Source: DASSBQ01 sp040981125
Lineage (GTDB): Bacteria > Nitrospirota > Nitrospiria > Nitrospirales > Nitrospiraceae
NCBI GenBank assembly: GCA_040981125.1
Contig: JANRMQ010000001.1
Location: 744,001-808,000, forward strand
Direction of reading: 5' to 3'
DNA: 64,000 nt
This document shows, in pieces, positions 8,970 through 16,884 of this stretch. A model generated the notes under the pieces. The model did not search any database, was not told the origin of the DNA, and saw only the letters and a program-made list of their open reading frames with translations. A program made the position numbers and the translations under genes. The number at the start of each line of letters is the position of its first letter. The first letter of the stretch is position 1.

Positions 8970-9638
8970 ATGCGCGCCCGTACATTCATGTTGATCCCGG
9001 CCATGCCGGCGGTTGTTCTTCTGGCCGTGACCGTCGCGTGCACCGCCGTCGATCCGACAAGACCGGATTTTTCATATAAGACCCTTTCCGTCGCGGACGG
9101 CAGCGCCAAGTCGGGCGACGGCAATAATATTCTGTTTCAAGGCAAACCGATCATGCTGTCGGGTACGGCCATCAAGGTCGGAGACCCGCTTCGGGATGTC
9201 AAGCTCGTGCAAACCGATCTCACGCTCATCGGTGTCACCGATACGAAAGGCAAAGGCAAAGTCCGGATCATCAGTGTAGTGCCGTCGCTGGACACGAAAG
9301 TGTGTGAACAACAAACTCATTACCTGTCCGAGAAAAACAAGGGATTGGACAAGATGGTCGAGCTGATTACCATCAGTGTCGACACGCCGTTTGCGCAACG
9401 GCGCTTTTCGGAAGAGGCCAAGATTCAGAATGTCACCTTCCTTTCCGACTACCGCGGCGTTGATTTCGGAAAGGCCCACGGACTGTTCCTGAAGGAGCCG
9501 CATCTCCTCACCCGGGCCGTCCTGGTCGTGGATAAGGACAATATCGTCCGGTATCTCCAGGTGACACCCGAACTTGCGCAATTGCCCGACATGGAAGAAG
9601 CCTTCAGGTTTGCGCGCAAGCTTGTGACGGCCAGCTGA
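8970..9638 (+). CDS. Exported Tpx-family thiol peroxidase lacking the resolving cysteine
   Basis: 222 residues from ATG 8970, preceded by GGAGG at five bases. A hydrophobic N-terminus ending at Cys24 looks like a signal/lipid anchor, with an imperfect lipobox (VTVAC). The Tpx core follows: VQTDLTLIGV, then PSLDTKVC with peroxidatic Cys112. In E. coli Tpx the resolving Cys sits in PFAQSRFC; here the block reads PFAQRRFS, so it is Ser147. Only Cys24 and Cys112 remain, implying a one-cysteine mechanism needing an external thiol. It probably detoxifies peroxides in the periplasm. Confidence 0.87.
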   Translation: MRARTFMLIPAMPAVVLLAVTVACTAVDPTRPDFSYKTLSVADGSAKSGDGNNILFQGKPIMLSGTAIKVGDPLRDVKLVQTDLTLIGVTDTKGKGKVRIISVVPSLDTKVCEQQTHYLSEKNKGLDKMVELITISVDTPFAQRRFSEEAKIQNVTFLSDYRGVDFGKAHGLFLKEPHLLTRAVLVVDKDNIVRYLQVTPELAQLPDMEEAFRFARKLVTAS

Positions 9639-9693
9639 TTCAGTCGTAACCCGCTTCTCACCTCGGAACACGACGGACGGCGATCGCCGTGAT

Positions 9694-9717
9694 CGCCCGC
9701 CGAACAGGCGGCGGGCG
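9694..9717 (+). terminator. GC-rich stem-loop after tpx-like gene
   Basis: CGCCCGCC (9694-9701) pairs perfectly with GGCGGGCG (9710-9717). It lies 56 bases after the peroxidase stop with no T-run. It is a possible transcript end or processing site, not a standard intrinsic terminator. Confidence 0.3.
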
Positions 9718-9724
9718 GACAGCG

Positions 9725-9748
9725 GATGTTTCGATACGTCGAAACATC
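9725..9748. promoter_or_regulatory. Perfect 10-bp inverted repeat in the sthA leader (possible operator)
   Basis: GATGTTTCGA (9725-9734) and TCGAAACATC (9739-9748) are perfect inverted repeats around TACG, 56 bases before the sthA start. The half-site TTTCGAAACAT also occurs once ahead of tenA at 11224-11234. This fits a dimeric repressor/activator site; an RNA hairpin is the alternative. Confidence 0.45.
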
Positions 9749-9803
9749 AACAGGAGAAAGTCCCCCCGGTCGTGCAAACGTCCGTCCCAGGGGCGAGGTC
9801 ATC

Positions 9804-11207
9804 ATGGCGCATTTCGACATGCTCGTGATCGGCACCGGCCCCGCCGGGCAAAAGGCCGCCATCCAGGCCTCCAAGCTCGGCGAAGCCGTCGGGATCATCG
9901 AACGCAAAGAAGTCGTCGGTGGAGTCTGCACGAACACCGGCACGATCCCCAGCAAGTCTCTCCGTGAAGCCGTTCTATACCTTTCGGGATTTCATCAGCG
10001 CAGCCTCTACGGGGCCAGCTATCGTGTCAAACAGGATGTCACGATGGAGGACCTCATCTTTCGCTCCAATTATGTCATCAAGCGCGAGGTGGAGATCATC
10101 CATAACCAAATGGCCAGGAACAATGTCCACGTGCTCACCGGCACGGCCAGTTTTATCGACCCGCATCAGCTGGTGGTCCATGGCGCGCATGAAACCTCTG
10201 AGCATACCGCCGACTATATCGTCATCGCGGCGGGCACCACGCCCGCGCGCCCCGTCCATATTCCCTTCGACGACTCCACGATCATCGATACCGACGGTCT
10301 TCTCGCACTCAAACAGCTTCCCAAGTCGATCACGATTATCGGCGGGGGCGTGATCGGAACGGAGTACGCCTCGATCTTGGCGACCATGGGCGTCCGCGTC
10401 ACCTTGATCGAGCGGCGGCCTCGATTGCTGGAGTTCGTCGATACGGAGATCATCGAGGCGTTGCAGTATCAGATGCGCAATATCGGCATTACGCTGCGGT
10501 TCAACGAGGAGGTCGTCGGCATCGAGAAAACACCCGAAGGCCAAGTCATTGTCGGGCTGAAAAGCGGTAAGGAAATCGCCGCGGCCGCCGCATTATATTC
10601 CGTCGGCCGAATCGGCGCGACCACGGACCTCAACCTGCCGGCGATCGGTCTCGTTCCGGACAATCGGGGCCGGCTGCAAGTCAATGAACATTTCCAAACA
10701 TCCATCCCGCACATCTATGCGGTCGGCGATATCATCGGATTTCCCGCCCTGGCCTCCACCTCGATGCAGCAGGGGCGGCATGCCGCGTGCCATGCCTTCG
10801 GGCTGCCTTGCTCCACGAAGAACGAATTGATGCCGTACGGCATCTATTCCATTCCGGAAATTTCCATGGTGGGTCCCAATGAAGAGGATTTGACCAGGAA
10901 CGGCGTGCCGTACGCCGTCGGCATCGCGCGCTATCGGGAAATCGCGAGGGGTCAACTGATCGGCGATGACATCGGCATGCTGAAGCTCCTGTTTCACAAC
11001 AAGACCAGGGAACTGCTGGCGGTCCATGCGATCGGCGACGGAGCCACGGAACTGATCCACATCGGTCAGGCCGTCATGGCCCATCACGGCTTGGTCGACT
11101 ACTTTGTCGATACCGTCTTCAACTACCCGACCTTGGCCGAATGCTATCGAGTCGCCGCGCTGGACGGCATCAACCGGATGCCCAGGCCCTGGGCGCCCCA
11201 GCCGTGA
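9804..11207 (+). CDS. sthA: Soluble pyridine nucleotide transhydrogenase (Si-specific)
   Basis: 467 residues of the FAD-dependent disulfide oxidoreductase fold. The FAD-binding GTGPAG is at 10-15, the NAD(P) fold at IIGGGVIGTEYASILA, the second FAD motif at IYAVGDIIGFPALA, and a dimerisation domain follows. The usual redox CxxxxC is reduced to CTNTGT (Cys42, Thr47), as in SthA/UdhA, so it moves hydride between NADPH and NAD+ rather than reducing a disulfide. ATG 9804 matches the family start (MAHFDMLVIG). The palindrome in the leader suggests its own regulation. Confidence 0.87.
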   Translation: MAHFDMLVIGTGPAGQKAAIQASKLGEAVGIIERKEVVGGVCTNTGTIPSKSLREAVLYLSGFHQRSLYGASYRVKQDVTMEDLIFRSNYVIKREVEIIHNQMARNNVHVLTGTASFIDPHQLVVHGAHETSEHTADYIVIAAGTTPARPVHIPFDDSTIIDTDGLLALKQLPKSITIIGGGVIGTEYASILATMGVRVTLIERRPRLLEFVDTEIIEALQYQMRNIGITLRFNEEVVGIEKTPEGQVIVGLKSGKEIAAAAALYSVGRIGATTDLNLPAIGLVPDNRGRLQVNEHFQTSIPHIYAVGDIIGFPALASTSMQQGRHAACHAFGLPCSTKNELMPYGIYSIPEISMVGPNEEDLTRNGVPYAVGIARYREIARGQLIGDDIGMLKLLFHNKTRELLAVHAIGDGATELIHIGQAVMAHHGLVDYFVDTVFNYPTLAECYRVAALDGINRMPRPWAPQP

Positions 11208-11301
11208 CTCCTCAGCGCCCGTATTTCGAAACATTCCCTTCACGAAATCATACTTTGTCGCAGACTTTCACCGCTGCGTAGGCTGCCGGAAGGAGAATCG
11301 C

Positions 11302-11970
11302 ATGTCATTTTCCAATCACCTTCGCAAACTTGCACAGCCGATCTGGCGCGCGCAGTTGACGCATCCCTTCGTCGTCGCCCTCGGCAACGGCACCTTGCCT
11401 GAGCGAAAATTCCGGTATTACATTCTGCAGGACGCCCGCTTCCTGGCCGACCTCGCGCGCGTCTTTGCCGCGGCGGCACAACGGGCCCCGGATTCCGATT
11501 CCGCGTTGCGTTTTACAAAGCTGGCGGAAGAGACGATCACCGTTGAACGGAGCCTGCATGAGAACTATGGCGCCCGGTGGAAGCTGTCTCAGCAGCAAAT
11601 GGCCGCCGTGGCGATGGCGCCGACCAACTATGGATATACACGTCACATGTTATCGGTCGCAGCCAGTGGAACCGCCGCCGAAATCACGGTGGTCGCCCTC
11701 CCCTGCGCCTGGATCTACTGCGTGGTCGGCAAACATCTCCTCAAGAACGGACGTCCCGGCCCAAAGCATCCCTATCGCGACTGGCTCATGCTGTACGCGT
11801 CTCCTGAGTTCGAAGCGGTGCAGGCATGGATGCGCCGACAGATCGATCGCTGGGCGCGCAGGGCGGGGCACGATGAAAAGCGGCGGATGGAGGAGGCATT
11901 CCTGATCAGCTCGCGCTATGAATGGATGTTTTGGGAGATGGCGTGGAAGGAGGAAAAGTGGCCGGTCTAA
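11302..11970 (+). CDS. tenA: TenA-family aminopyrimidine aminohydrolase / thiaminase II
   Basis: 222 residues from ATG 11302 behind GGAAGGAGAATCGC. The all-helical TenA/PqqC fold carries the expected active-site residues: Asp44 (in YILQDARFL), Tyr110/Tyr112, Cys135 in LPCAWIY (nucleophile) and Glu207 near the C-terminus (YEWMFWEMAW). TenA hydrolyses aminopyrimidine thiamine breakdown products to the HMP precursor. thiD, the kinase that takes HMP forward, lies 2.8 kb downstream, supporting a salvage role. No THI-box riboswitch was seen ahead of it. Confidence 0.85.
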   Translation: MSFSNHLRKLAQPIWRAQLTHPFVVALGNGTLPERKFRYYILQDARFLADLARVFAAAAQRAPDSDSALRFTKLAEETITVERSLHENYGARWKLSQQQMAAVAMAPTNYGYTRHMLSVAASGTAAEITVVALPCAWIYCVVGKHLLKNGRPGPKHPYRDWLMLYASPEFEAVQAWMRRQIDRWARRAGHDEKRRMEEAFLISSRYEWMFWEMAWKEEKWPV

Positions 11971-12024
11971 TGTCGGTTTTGTGGTGATTCCTGCGCGCGC
12001 TCGGTTGAGAGATCGGTGCTTTGT

Positions 12025-12297
12025 CTGACCAAGGACAATCGGCGATCGGTGCTTTCGCGCTACGCAGCCTCGTCTAGCTGCTGTAGTAAACGAAAGACTG
12101 GCTGCGGCTCCCCCCAGCCCCCATTCCAGAGAATGGGGGATTCCGATCTGCCTTTTGGCAGTCGGGCCTCGCTCAGTCTTTCGTTTGACACACCAGCACG
12201 TCTCGGCCGCAAGGCGCTTTAGATCACCGATCGCCGATGTGAAAGTAACACGGCGCTGCCGACGGCCTTAGCTCTCTTCTCTTCATGAGCGCCACGT
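12025..12297. repeat. Structured repeat R1, copy 1
   Basis: A ~273-base element, ~90% identical to copy 2. It is a set of nested inverted repeats: outer arms 12038-12051 and 12225-12238 (14 bp, perfect), inner arms 12088-12100 and 12174-12186 (13 bp, perfect), and a central hairpin 12118-12126/12131-12139 (9 bp, loop CAGA). A short TGCC-TTTT-GGCA hairpin also falls inside. This looks like a folded RNA or a palindromic mobile repeat. A frame of 68 codons runs through it, but changes between copies are mostly amino-acid altering. Confidence 0.85.
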
Positions 12298-12341
12298 CCC
12301 AGCCGCCTTCACGCCGCTCTTATGAAGAAGCGGATATGGGC

Positions 12342-12367
12342 AGCGGCATCGGCCGGCCGATGCCGCT
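12342..12367. repeat. Perfect 26-bp palindrome
   Basis: AGCGGCATCGGCC is followed directly by its reverse complement, with no spacer. It lies 112 bases beyond the stop of the minus-strand 51-residue membrane protein, so it could form that gene's transcript end. An upstream GAAGCGG also matches the distal CCGCTTC, giving an alternative fold. Confidence 0.6.
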
Positions 12368-12479
12368 TCACAGCAGACCAATCCCGTCGCAGCGACGAGA
12401 TTCATTCGCGATGACGGGAATGCACCAGTAGACGCGGTGAACGCCCACGCGTTCCCGGCACAAACCGGAAGACCGGCGA

Positions 12480-12635
12480 TCAGCCCGCCTTTCGGTATTC
12501 GTTCTGCCCTTCGAATGATCCCCAATCGGGCTCGGCTTCACCGATCATGGTGGGATCACTTTCTTGTGTGACGGAAGCCCAGACTGCGATGGCAAGAACC
12601 AGGATCGTCAATGCACCGAGGAAGAAGATTGGCAT
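12480..12635 (-). CDS. Small single-pass membrane protein, 51 aa
   Basis: ATG 12635 is preceded by AGGAGG at five bases, a near-perfect ribosome binding site. The product begins MPIFFLGALTILVLAIAVWA, one membrane helix straight from the N-terminus. It then has a polar acidic tail (QESDPTMIGEAEPDWGSFEG) ending EYRKAG. Size and shape resemble small accessory subunits of membrane complexes, but I cannot place it in a family. It is alone between the two R1 repeats. Confidence 0.68.
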   Translation of the reverse strand: MPIFFLGALTILVLAIAVWASVTQESDPTMIGEAEPDWGSFEGQNEYRKAG

Positions 12636-12795
12636 ATTGACCTCCTCTGGGTGAGAGTGTGTCTACATTCATGCTAATCCTCTCTGGAACCGAAGACTAC
12701 CCGGGAAATGCCGAGGTTGCGCCAGGCGGCAAGGGCCACCAGTCAAGGGTCGATGGGTTGTGTGAGAAGGAATGATTGTAGAAGTCGGGCCTTGG

Positions 12796-13072
12796 CTGAT
12801 GAAGGGCAATCGGCGATCAATGCTTCCGCGCTACGCAGCCTCGTCTAGCTGCTGTAGTAAACGAAAGACCGGCTGCGACTCCCCCCAGCCCCCATTCCAG
12901 AGAATGGGGGATTCCGATCCGCCTTTTGGCTGTCGGGCCTCGCTCAGTCTTTCGTTTGACACACCAGCACGTCTCGGCCGCAAGGCGCTCTAGAGCATCG
13001 ATCGCCGATATGTAAGCAACACGGGACTGCTGCCGACGGCCTTAACCCTCTTGTCTTCATGAGCGCCACGTT
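12796..13072. repeat. Structured repeat R1, copy 2
   Basis: Same architecture and orientation as copy 1. Outer arms are 12809-12824 and 12994-13009 (16 nt, one mismatch on the plus strand), inner arms begin at 12860 and 12946, and the central CCCCCATTC/GAATGGGGG hairpin is unchanged. Differences from copy 1 inside stems keep pairing: one outer pair changes G-C to A-T on both sides, and two single changes become G-U wobbles if the minus strand is the RNA. The rest of the gap (12636-12795, 13073-13280) shows nothing else. Confidence 0.85.
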
Positions 13073-13280
13073 CGAACTTCTGGGCGCATCCGTTCCAACC
13101 ATGCCGAGAGAGATGCCCCTCGCAATTCTACCTGCCGGATTTTGGCTCCGGCTGGACGAAATTGGGCCATTCCAATCAGGCCGCCCGTCGGGAATCGATG
13201 GTTGCTATGGGAGGATCATCAGACTGCGCTAACCAAAGCTTGGAGGGATTTCAGTCGGGAGCGGTCGCTTACGAGAGCTG

Positions 13281-13463
13281 CTAGCCGGCTTCGAATATAA
13301 CCAGCCAGGCAAGGCCAAGCCATAAAGCCGCGATCCAAGCCCAAATAAAAGGATGAATCAGCCGAGCCAGCAAGCTCCACTGGAAGGGTTCGTCTTTTTC
13401 AGAGAGTGCAATTCGTGAAATTTCCGAGGAATGGTCGAGCCTATCCAGCTTACGTGCTTCCAT
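13281..13463 (-). CDS. Small membrane protein, 60 aa
   Basis: Begins MEARKLDRLDHSSEISRIA, a charged cytoplasmic half. It ends with one hydrophobic helix (LIHPFIWAWIAALWLGLAWL). GGTAGGAATGT precedes the ATG, a moderate ribosome binding site. No family recognised. It lies immediately beyond repeat R1 copy 2, on the minus strand like the 51-residue membrane protein. Confidence 0.45.
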   Translation of the reverse strand: MEARKLDRLDHSSEISRIALSEKDEPFQWSLLARLIHPFIWAWIAALWLGLAWLVIFEAG

Positions 13464-13781
13464 ACATTCCTACCGTCTGCATGGTGGATGCTCGCGATGA
13501 AATGCAATTGCAATGCCGAGCGAACTGACTCAAACCCACCCTCGTCCGATTACGCCGATCTTTACATGCAAGGGGTCTCCTAACCGCCGCGTATACTGGC
13601 GGCCAGTCGACGCTCGCATATTCGTTTCTCGCGATGGTACTGTTAGCGAGTTCCGGATCAGCATGCCGCGCATGATCCGGTTTCTGCCGTATGGACTTCA
13701 GCAACGAATCCATGGCTGGACAGGATCGTCGGGACGAGTATAATGGAATTCGCCGCCCGCCATAGACATGATTACGTATCC
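13464..13781. other. Intergenic region between divergent genes
   Basis: A 318-base gap that should hold promoters for the small minus-strand membrane protein and the plus-strand FlgO/CsgG-like gene. Frames crossing it lack protein character. I see no repeat or clear structured element. Confidence 0.5.
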
Positions 13782-14768
13782 ATGCGTCCGATGCATCGTC
13801 TCCTGCTGATCCTGGTCGCCCTCCTGTCCTGGACCGGCTCCGCGCAGGCGCTGTCGGCCTACGAGGAACGTCTCAAGGAGCTGGCCGAGGGAGTGAATTC
13901 CGAAGCAGCGAGACTCAAAGCCACCAGGCTGGCGATTCTCGATTTTACCGACCAGAAGGGACACGCCGCTCCGGTGGGGCAATTTCTTGCCGAAGAACTC
14001 GGCACGCAGCTCCTCGTCGTGGGAGAGGTGGCGGTGGTCGATAGGGCGCTGCTTTCTGCAACCATGGCCAAGCATCGTCTCAGCCGATTGGATGTGTCGC
14101 AGAGGAAGGCCGTCCGGCGGGTCGCCAAAGCTCTGCGGGCCGATGTCTTCGTCGTCGGGTCCTTTATCGAGATCCCGGAAGGCATTCAGGTGACGGCAAA
14201 ACTGATTCGGCCGCAGTCTGTTCAGGCGACCGGCGCGGCTCGCGGCGTTCTTCCCAAGGCAGGCCCGCTGGTCGCCTTCTTCAAACCGCCGCCCGTGCCG
14301 CCGGCTCCCCCGCCGCGGAAGGAGCCGGACGTTCCGGCCGTTGAGCAACCGGCCCATACGAATGATGTCTATGCGATGAAGATCATCGGGCTGGAACAGT
14401 ATGACCGGTATATCGGCATCGAAATGACCCTGGAAAATCGGTCGCCGCGTGATATAAAAATCCATTGTCAATTGCAAGACACCTATGTGAAAGATGAACG
14501 GGGCGACGAATGGCGGCAGAATGTTTCCGAAAGCCGCGACGGCCTCTGCGTACGAGGGACGGAATTGGCGCCGGGCAAGAAAGCGCAGGTGGTGCTGTCA
14601 TTCCCTATGGAAGACCGCCGGCCCGGATCAACGCTCAGCCTGCATTTTCATGAAATGTCCCCTCGCCGCGATGTCGTCTTCTCCATCGACGGCTTGAAGT
14701 TGGAGCGTCGGCACACAGATCCCAAACCGGCCGGCGTCGAACCGGAAAGCACGGCGGTTGGTCACTGA
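13782..14768 (+). CDS. Exported protein with FlgO/CsgG-like domain
   Basis: 328 residues from ATG 13782 (MRPMHRLLLILVALLSWTG), a signal peptide cleaved near AQALS. Residues ~40-160 resemble the FlgO/CsgG-type periplasmic fold (LAILDFTDQKG, then QFLAEELGTQLLVVGEVAVVDR, then ADVFVVGSF), found in outer-membrane-associated assembly proteins. A Pro-rich linker (PPPVPPAPPPRKEP) leads to a C-terminal beta-rich domain with two Cys, perhaps disulfide linked. An alternative start at 13743 would add 13 residues before the signal. thiD follows 19 bases later. Role unknown. Confidence 0.75.
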   Translation: MRPMHRLLLILVALLSWTGSAQALSAYEERLKELAEGVNSEAARLKATRLAILDFTDQKGHAAPVGQFLAEELGTQLLVVGEVAVVDRALLSATMAKHRLSRLDVSQRKAVRRVAKALRADVFVVGSFIEIPEGIQVTAKLIRPQSVQATGAARGVLPKAGPLVAFFKPPPVPPAPPPRKEPDVPAVEQPAHTNDVYAMKIIGLEQYDRYIGIEMTLENRSPRDIKIHCQLQDTYVKDERGDEWRQNVSESRDGLCVRGTELAPGKKAQVVLSFPMEDRRPGSTLSLHFHEMSPRRDVVFSIDGLKLERRHTDPKPAGVEPESTAVGH

Positions 14769-14787
14769 ATCAGAGGACTCCTGGAAT

Positions 14788-15588
14788 ATGGCCATGATTA
14801 AACAAGCGCTCACCATCGCCGGCTCCGATTCCGGCGGCGGGGCCGGGATCCAGGCCGACATCAAAGCCATGTCCGCCAACGGTGTCTACGCAATGTCCGT
14901 CCTCACTGCGGTGACGGCCCAGAACACCGAAGAGGTGACCGAGATTTTCGAGCTCCCGGGTTCGATCATTGCCGCGCAGCTCGACGCGGTCTTTGATGAT
15001 TTCGATGTCTCGGCCGTCAAGACCGGCATGCTGGCGTCGGCGGACATCGTGCGCGTCGTCGTCGCAATGCTTCGAACACAGGCCCAGCCGAATCTCGTGG
15101 TGGACCCGGTCATGGTCAGCAAGAGCGGCCGTCCGTTGCTGAAGCCGGACGCGGTGGACGCGTTGAAGAAAGAATTGCTGCCGTTGGCCCTGATCGTCAC
15201 ACCGAACGTTCATGAAGCGCAGCAATTGTCCGGCATCGAGATCACCGCGCTGTCCGACGCCCGCCGAGCCGCAAAAATCATTCATCAGTTCGGATGCCGG
15301 CATGTCCTCATCAAAGGCGGCCACTTATTGACCGAACGCGCGACCGATCTGCTGTACGACGGACGGTTCTTTCATGTGTTCAAGGGCGAGTTCATCGACA
15401 CGCCGCATACCCATGGAACCGGGTGCACCTTCGCGTCGGCGATCACGGCTCAATTGGCGCGGGGCAAGGCGATCGCCGACGCTGTCCAGGCCGCAAAGAC
15501 TTACCTCACCGAGGCCATCCGCCACAGCCTGGCGATCGGCCATGGCAAAGGTCCCACCGATCATTTTTATTTTCTGGAAAGGGACTAG
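14788..15588 (+). CDS. thiD: Bifunctional hydroxymethylpyrimidine / phosphomethylpyrimidine kinase
   Basis: 266 residues of the ribokinase-like ThiD family. It opens with ALTIAGSDSGGGAGIQADIK (substrate site), continues with VDPVMVSKSG and ends with the ATP/anion-hole motif HTHGTGCTFASAI. It phosphorylates HMP twice to HMP-PP, the pyrimidine half of thiamine. ATG 14788 matches the family start. It belongs with tenA as a thiamine salvage step although the genes are separated. The next gene starts 6 bases after its stop. Confidence 0.92.
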   Translation: MAMIKQALTIAGSDSGGGAGIQADIKAMSANGVYAMSVLTAVTAQNTEEVTEIFELPGSIIAAQLDAVFDDFDVSAVKTGMLASADIVRVVVAMLRTQAQPNLVVDPVMVSKSGRPLLKPDAVDALKKELLPLALIVTPNVHEAQQLSGIEITALSDARRAAKIIHQFGCRHVLIKGGHLLTERATDLLYDGRFFHVFKGEFIDTPHTHGTGCTFASAITAQLARGKAIADAVQAAKTYLTEAIRHSLAIGHGKGPTDHFYFLERD

Positions 15589-15594
15589 CGGGGA

Positions 15595-16869
15595 ATGGCG
15601 GCAGGCCCTGGGTCTCCTTCGATCGTAGTCCTGACCGGACTGGCGTGGCTCGTCCTGGCCTCATTGTTGGGCCTGGCGCTGCTCATCGGCATCATGCGCG
15701 GGACGCCGCTTTCCCCGGCTCTCATACCGATCCATGTCCATGGCGCGTTGGTCGGCGGCATGCTCCAACTGCTGATCGGCATGTTTCTCATGAGTCCGTC
15801 CAATGTCCGGACCGGACGCGGCGCTCTATCGTTCCGATATCTTTTTTTCAACTTGGCGGCCGTCGCGCTTCTCGTGGGCTTCAGCCTGCGCGACCATCGG
15901 CTCGTCGGGGCGGCGGGAGCGGCTGTCATCGCAGCCTTGTTGTTCTGGAGCAAAGAAATCGGGCGATTCTTTTTCCACGATCAAGAAGAAGCGGTGCAGC
16001 GCTTTTATTATGGATTTACTCTGTTCGCGCTGGCCGGCGGACTCGTCATCGGCGCAGGGCTTTCGTTTGACCTCTTCCAGATCCGGTACGGGCATGCGCG
16101 TCTCGCTCATATTCATCTCACGGTGCTGGCTTTTATGACCTTGACCTTCATCGGGCTGATCCAGCAGTGGGTGCCCGAGGTCTTGGGCCGGCCGGTTTCC
16201 CGCCCCGGCTTAGAGACAGCGGCGTTGATTTTGCTTCCCGCCGGCACGGCGGGATTGCTGACGGGGTTTTGGCTGTCCTCATTGGAAATTCAACTGGCGG
16301 CGGGAGGAGTTTTCTTTATTGGGATTGCGCTCCACACCGTCAATCATCTCGCGACATGGATCAAGGCGGGACAGCCGGGATCCAGCGCTTCGGACCATCT
16401 CCTGGCCGCCAACGTCTTTCTCTTGCTGACCACGGCGATAGGACTGGCGGTGAGCCTGAATTCGCTCTGGTCTCCTCCATTTTTACCGTATGGCAAGCTC
16501 CACATTGTCGCCTATACCCATGCCGCTTTCATCGGATTTATGCTCCAGGCCGTGATGGGAGGACTGTCCTTCCTGCTTCCCACATGGATGGCTTCCGGCG
16601 TCGCCGGCCTTAAGAAGCGCGCTCCATATCTCGCAGGTCTCCTTGAGATTATGAACAGATGGCGCGCGGTCCAATTGTTCAGTCTCAGCGGCGGCGCCTT
16701 GGGACTTTCGCTCGTGGCTTCGCTGACCTGGTCCATGCCGCTCGCGTCGACGTCTATTCACGCCGCCGCATGGACCAGCGTCGGCCTGCTCGCAGTCAGC
16801 CTGGCGTTGTTCTGCGCCAAAGTGGCTCAGGCCTTTGCGCTCCGTCCCGGCTCGGATCGAACCCCGTAG
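15595..16869 (+). CDS. Polytopic membrane protein, heme-copper oxidase subunit I-like
   Basis: 424 residues with about twelve hydrophobic segments. Histidines sit in motifs resembling cbb3/NorB-type subunit I relatives: IHVHGALVGGMLQ, AHIHLTVLAFMTL and YTHAAFIGFMLQAVMGG. However, there is no His-His dyad or cross-linked His-Tyr motif for a copper/iron dinuclear centre. It may bind haem or act in a non-catalytic role. Packed 6 bases after thiD and followed 15 bases later by a hydrolase, so probably in one operon. The family assignment is by pattern only. Confidence 0.6.
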   Translation: MAAGPGSPSIVVLTGLAWLVLASLLGLALLIGIMRGTPLSPALIPIHVHGALVGGMLQLLIGMFLMSPSNVRTGRGALSFRYLFFNLAAVALLVGFSLRDHRLVGAAGAAVIAALLFWSKEIGRFFFHDQEEAVQRFYYGFTLFALAGGLVIGAGLSFDLFQIRYGHARLAHIHLTVLAFMTLTFIGLIQQWVPEVLGRPVSRPGLETAALILLPAGTAGLLTGFWLSSLEIQLAAGGVFFIGIALHTVNHLATWIKAGQPGSSASDHLLAANVFLLLTTAIGLAVSLNSLWSPPFLPYGKLHIVAYTHAAFIGFMLQAVMGGLSFLLPTWMASGVAGLKKRAPYLAGLLEIMNRWRAVQLFSLSGGALGLSLVASLTWSMPLASTSIHAAAWTSVGLLAVSLALFCAKVAQAFALRPGSDRTP

Positions 16870-16884
16870 TTCGCGGTGCAACCA

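Noticed and set aside
11208..11301. TPP riboswitch ahead of tenA
   Set aside because: No THI-box CTGAGA core or paired stems found; thiD leader also lacks it.
12016..12222. 68-codon frame in R1 copy 1 (and its partner 12772-12993 in copy 2)
   Set aside because: The shared peptide is explained by the DNA repeat; most codon differences change the amino acid, and no ribosome binding site stands out.
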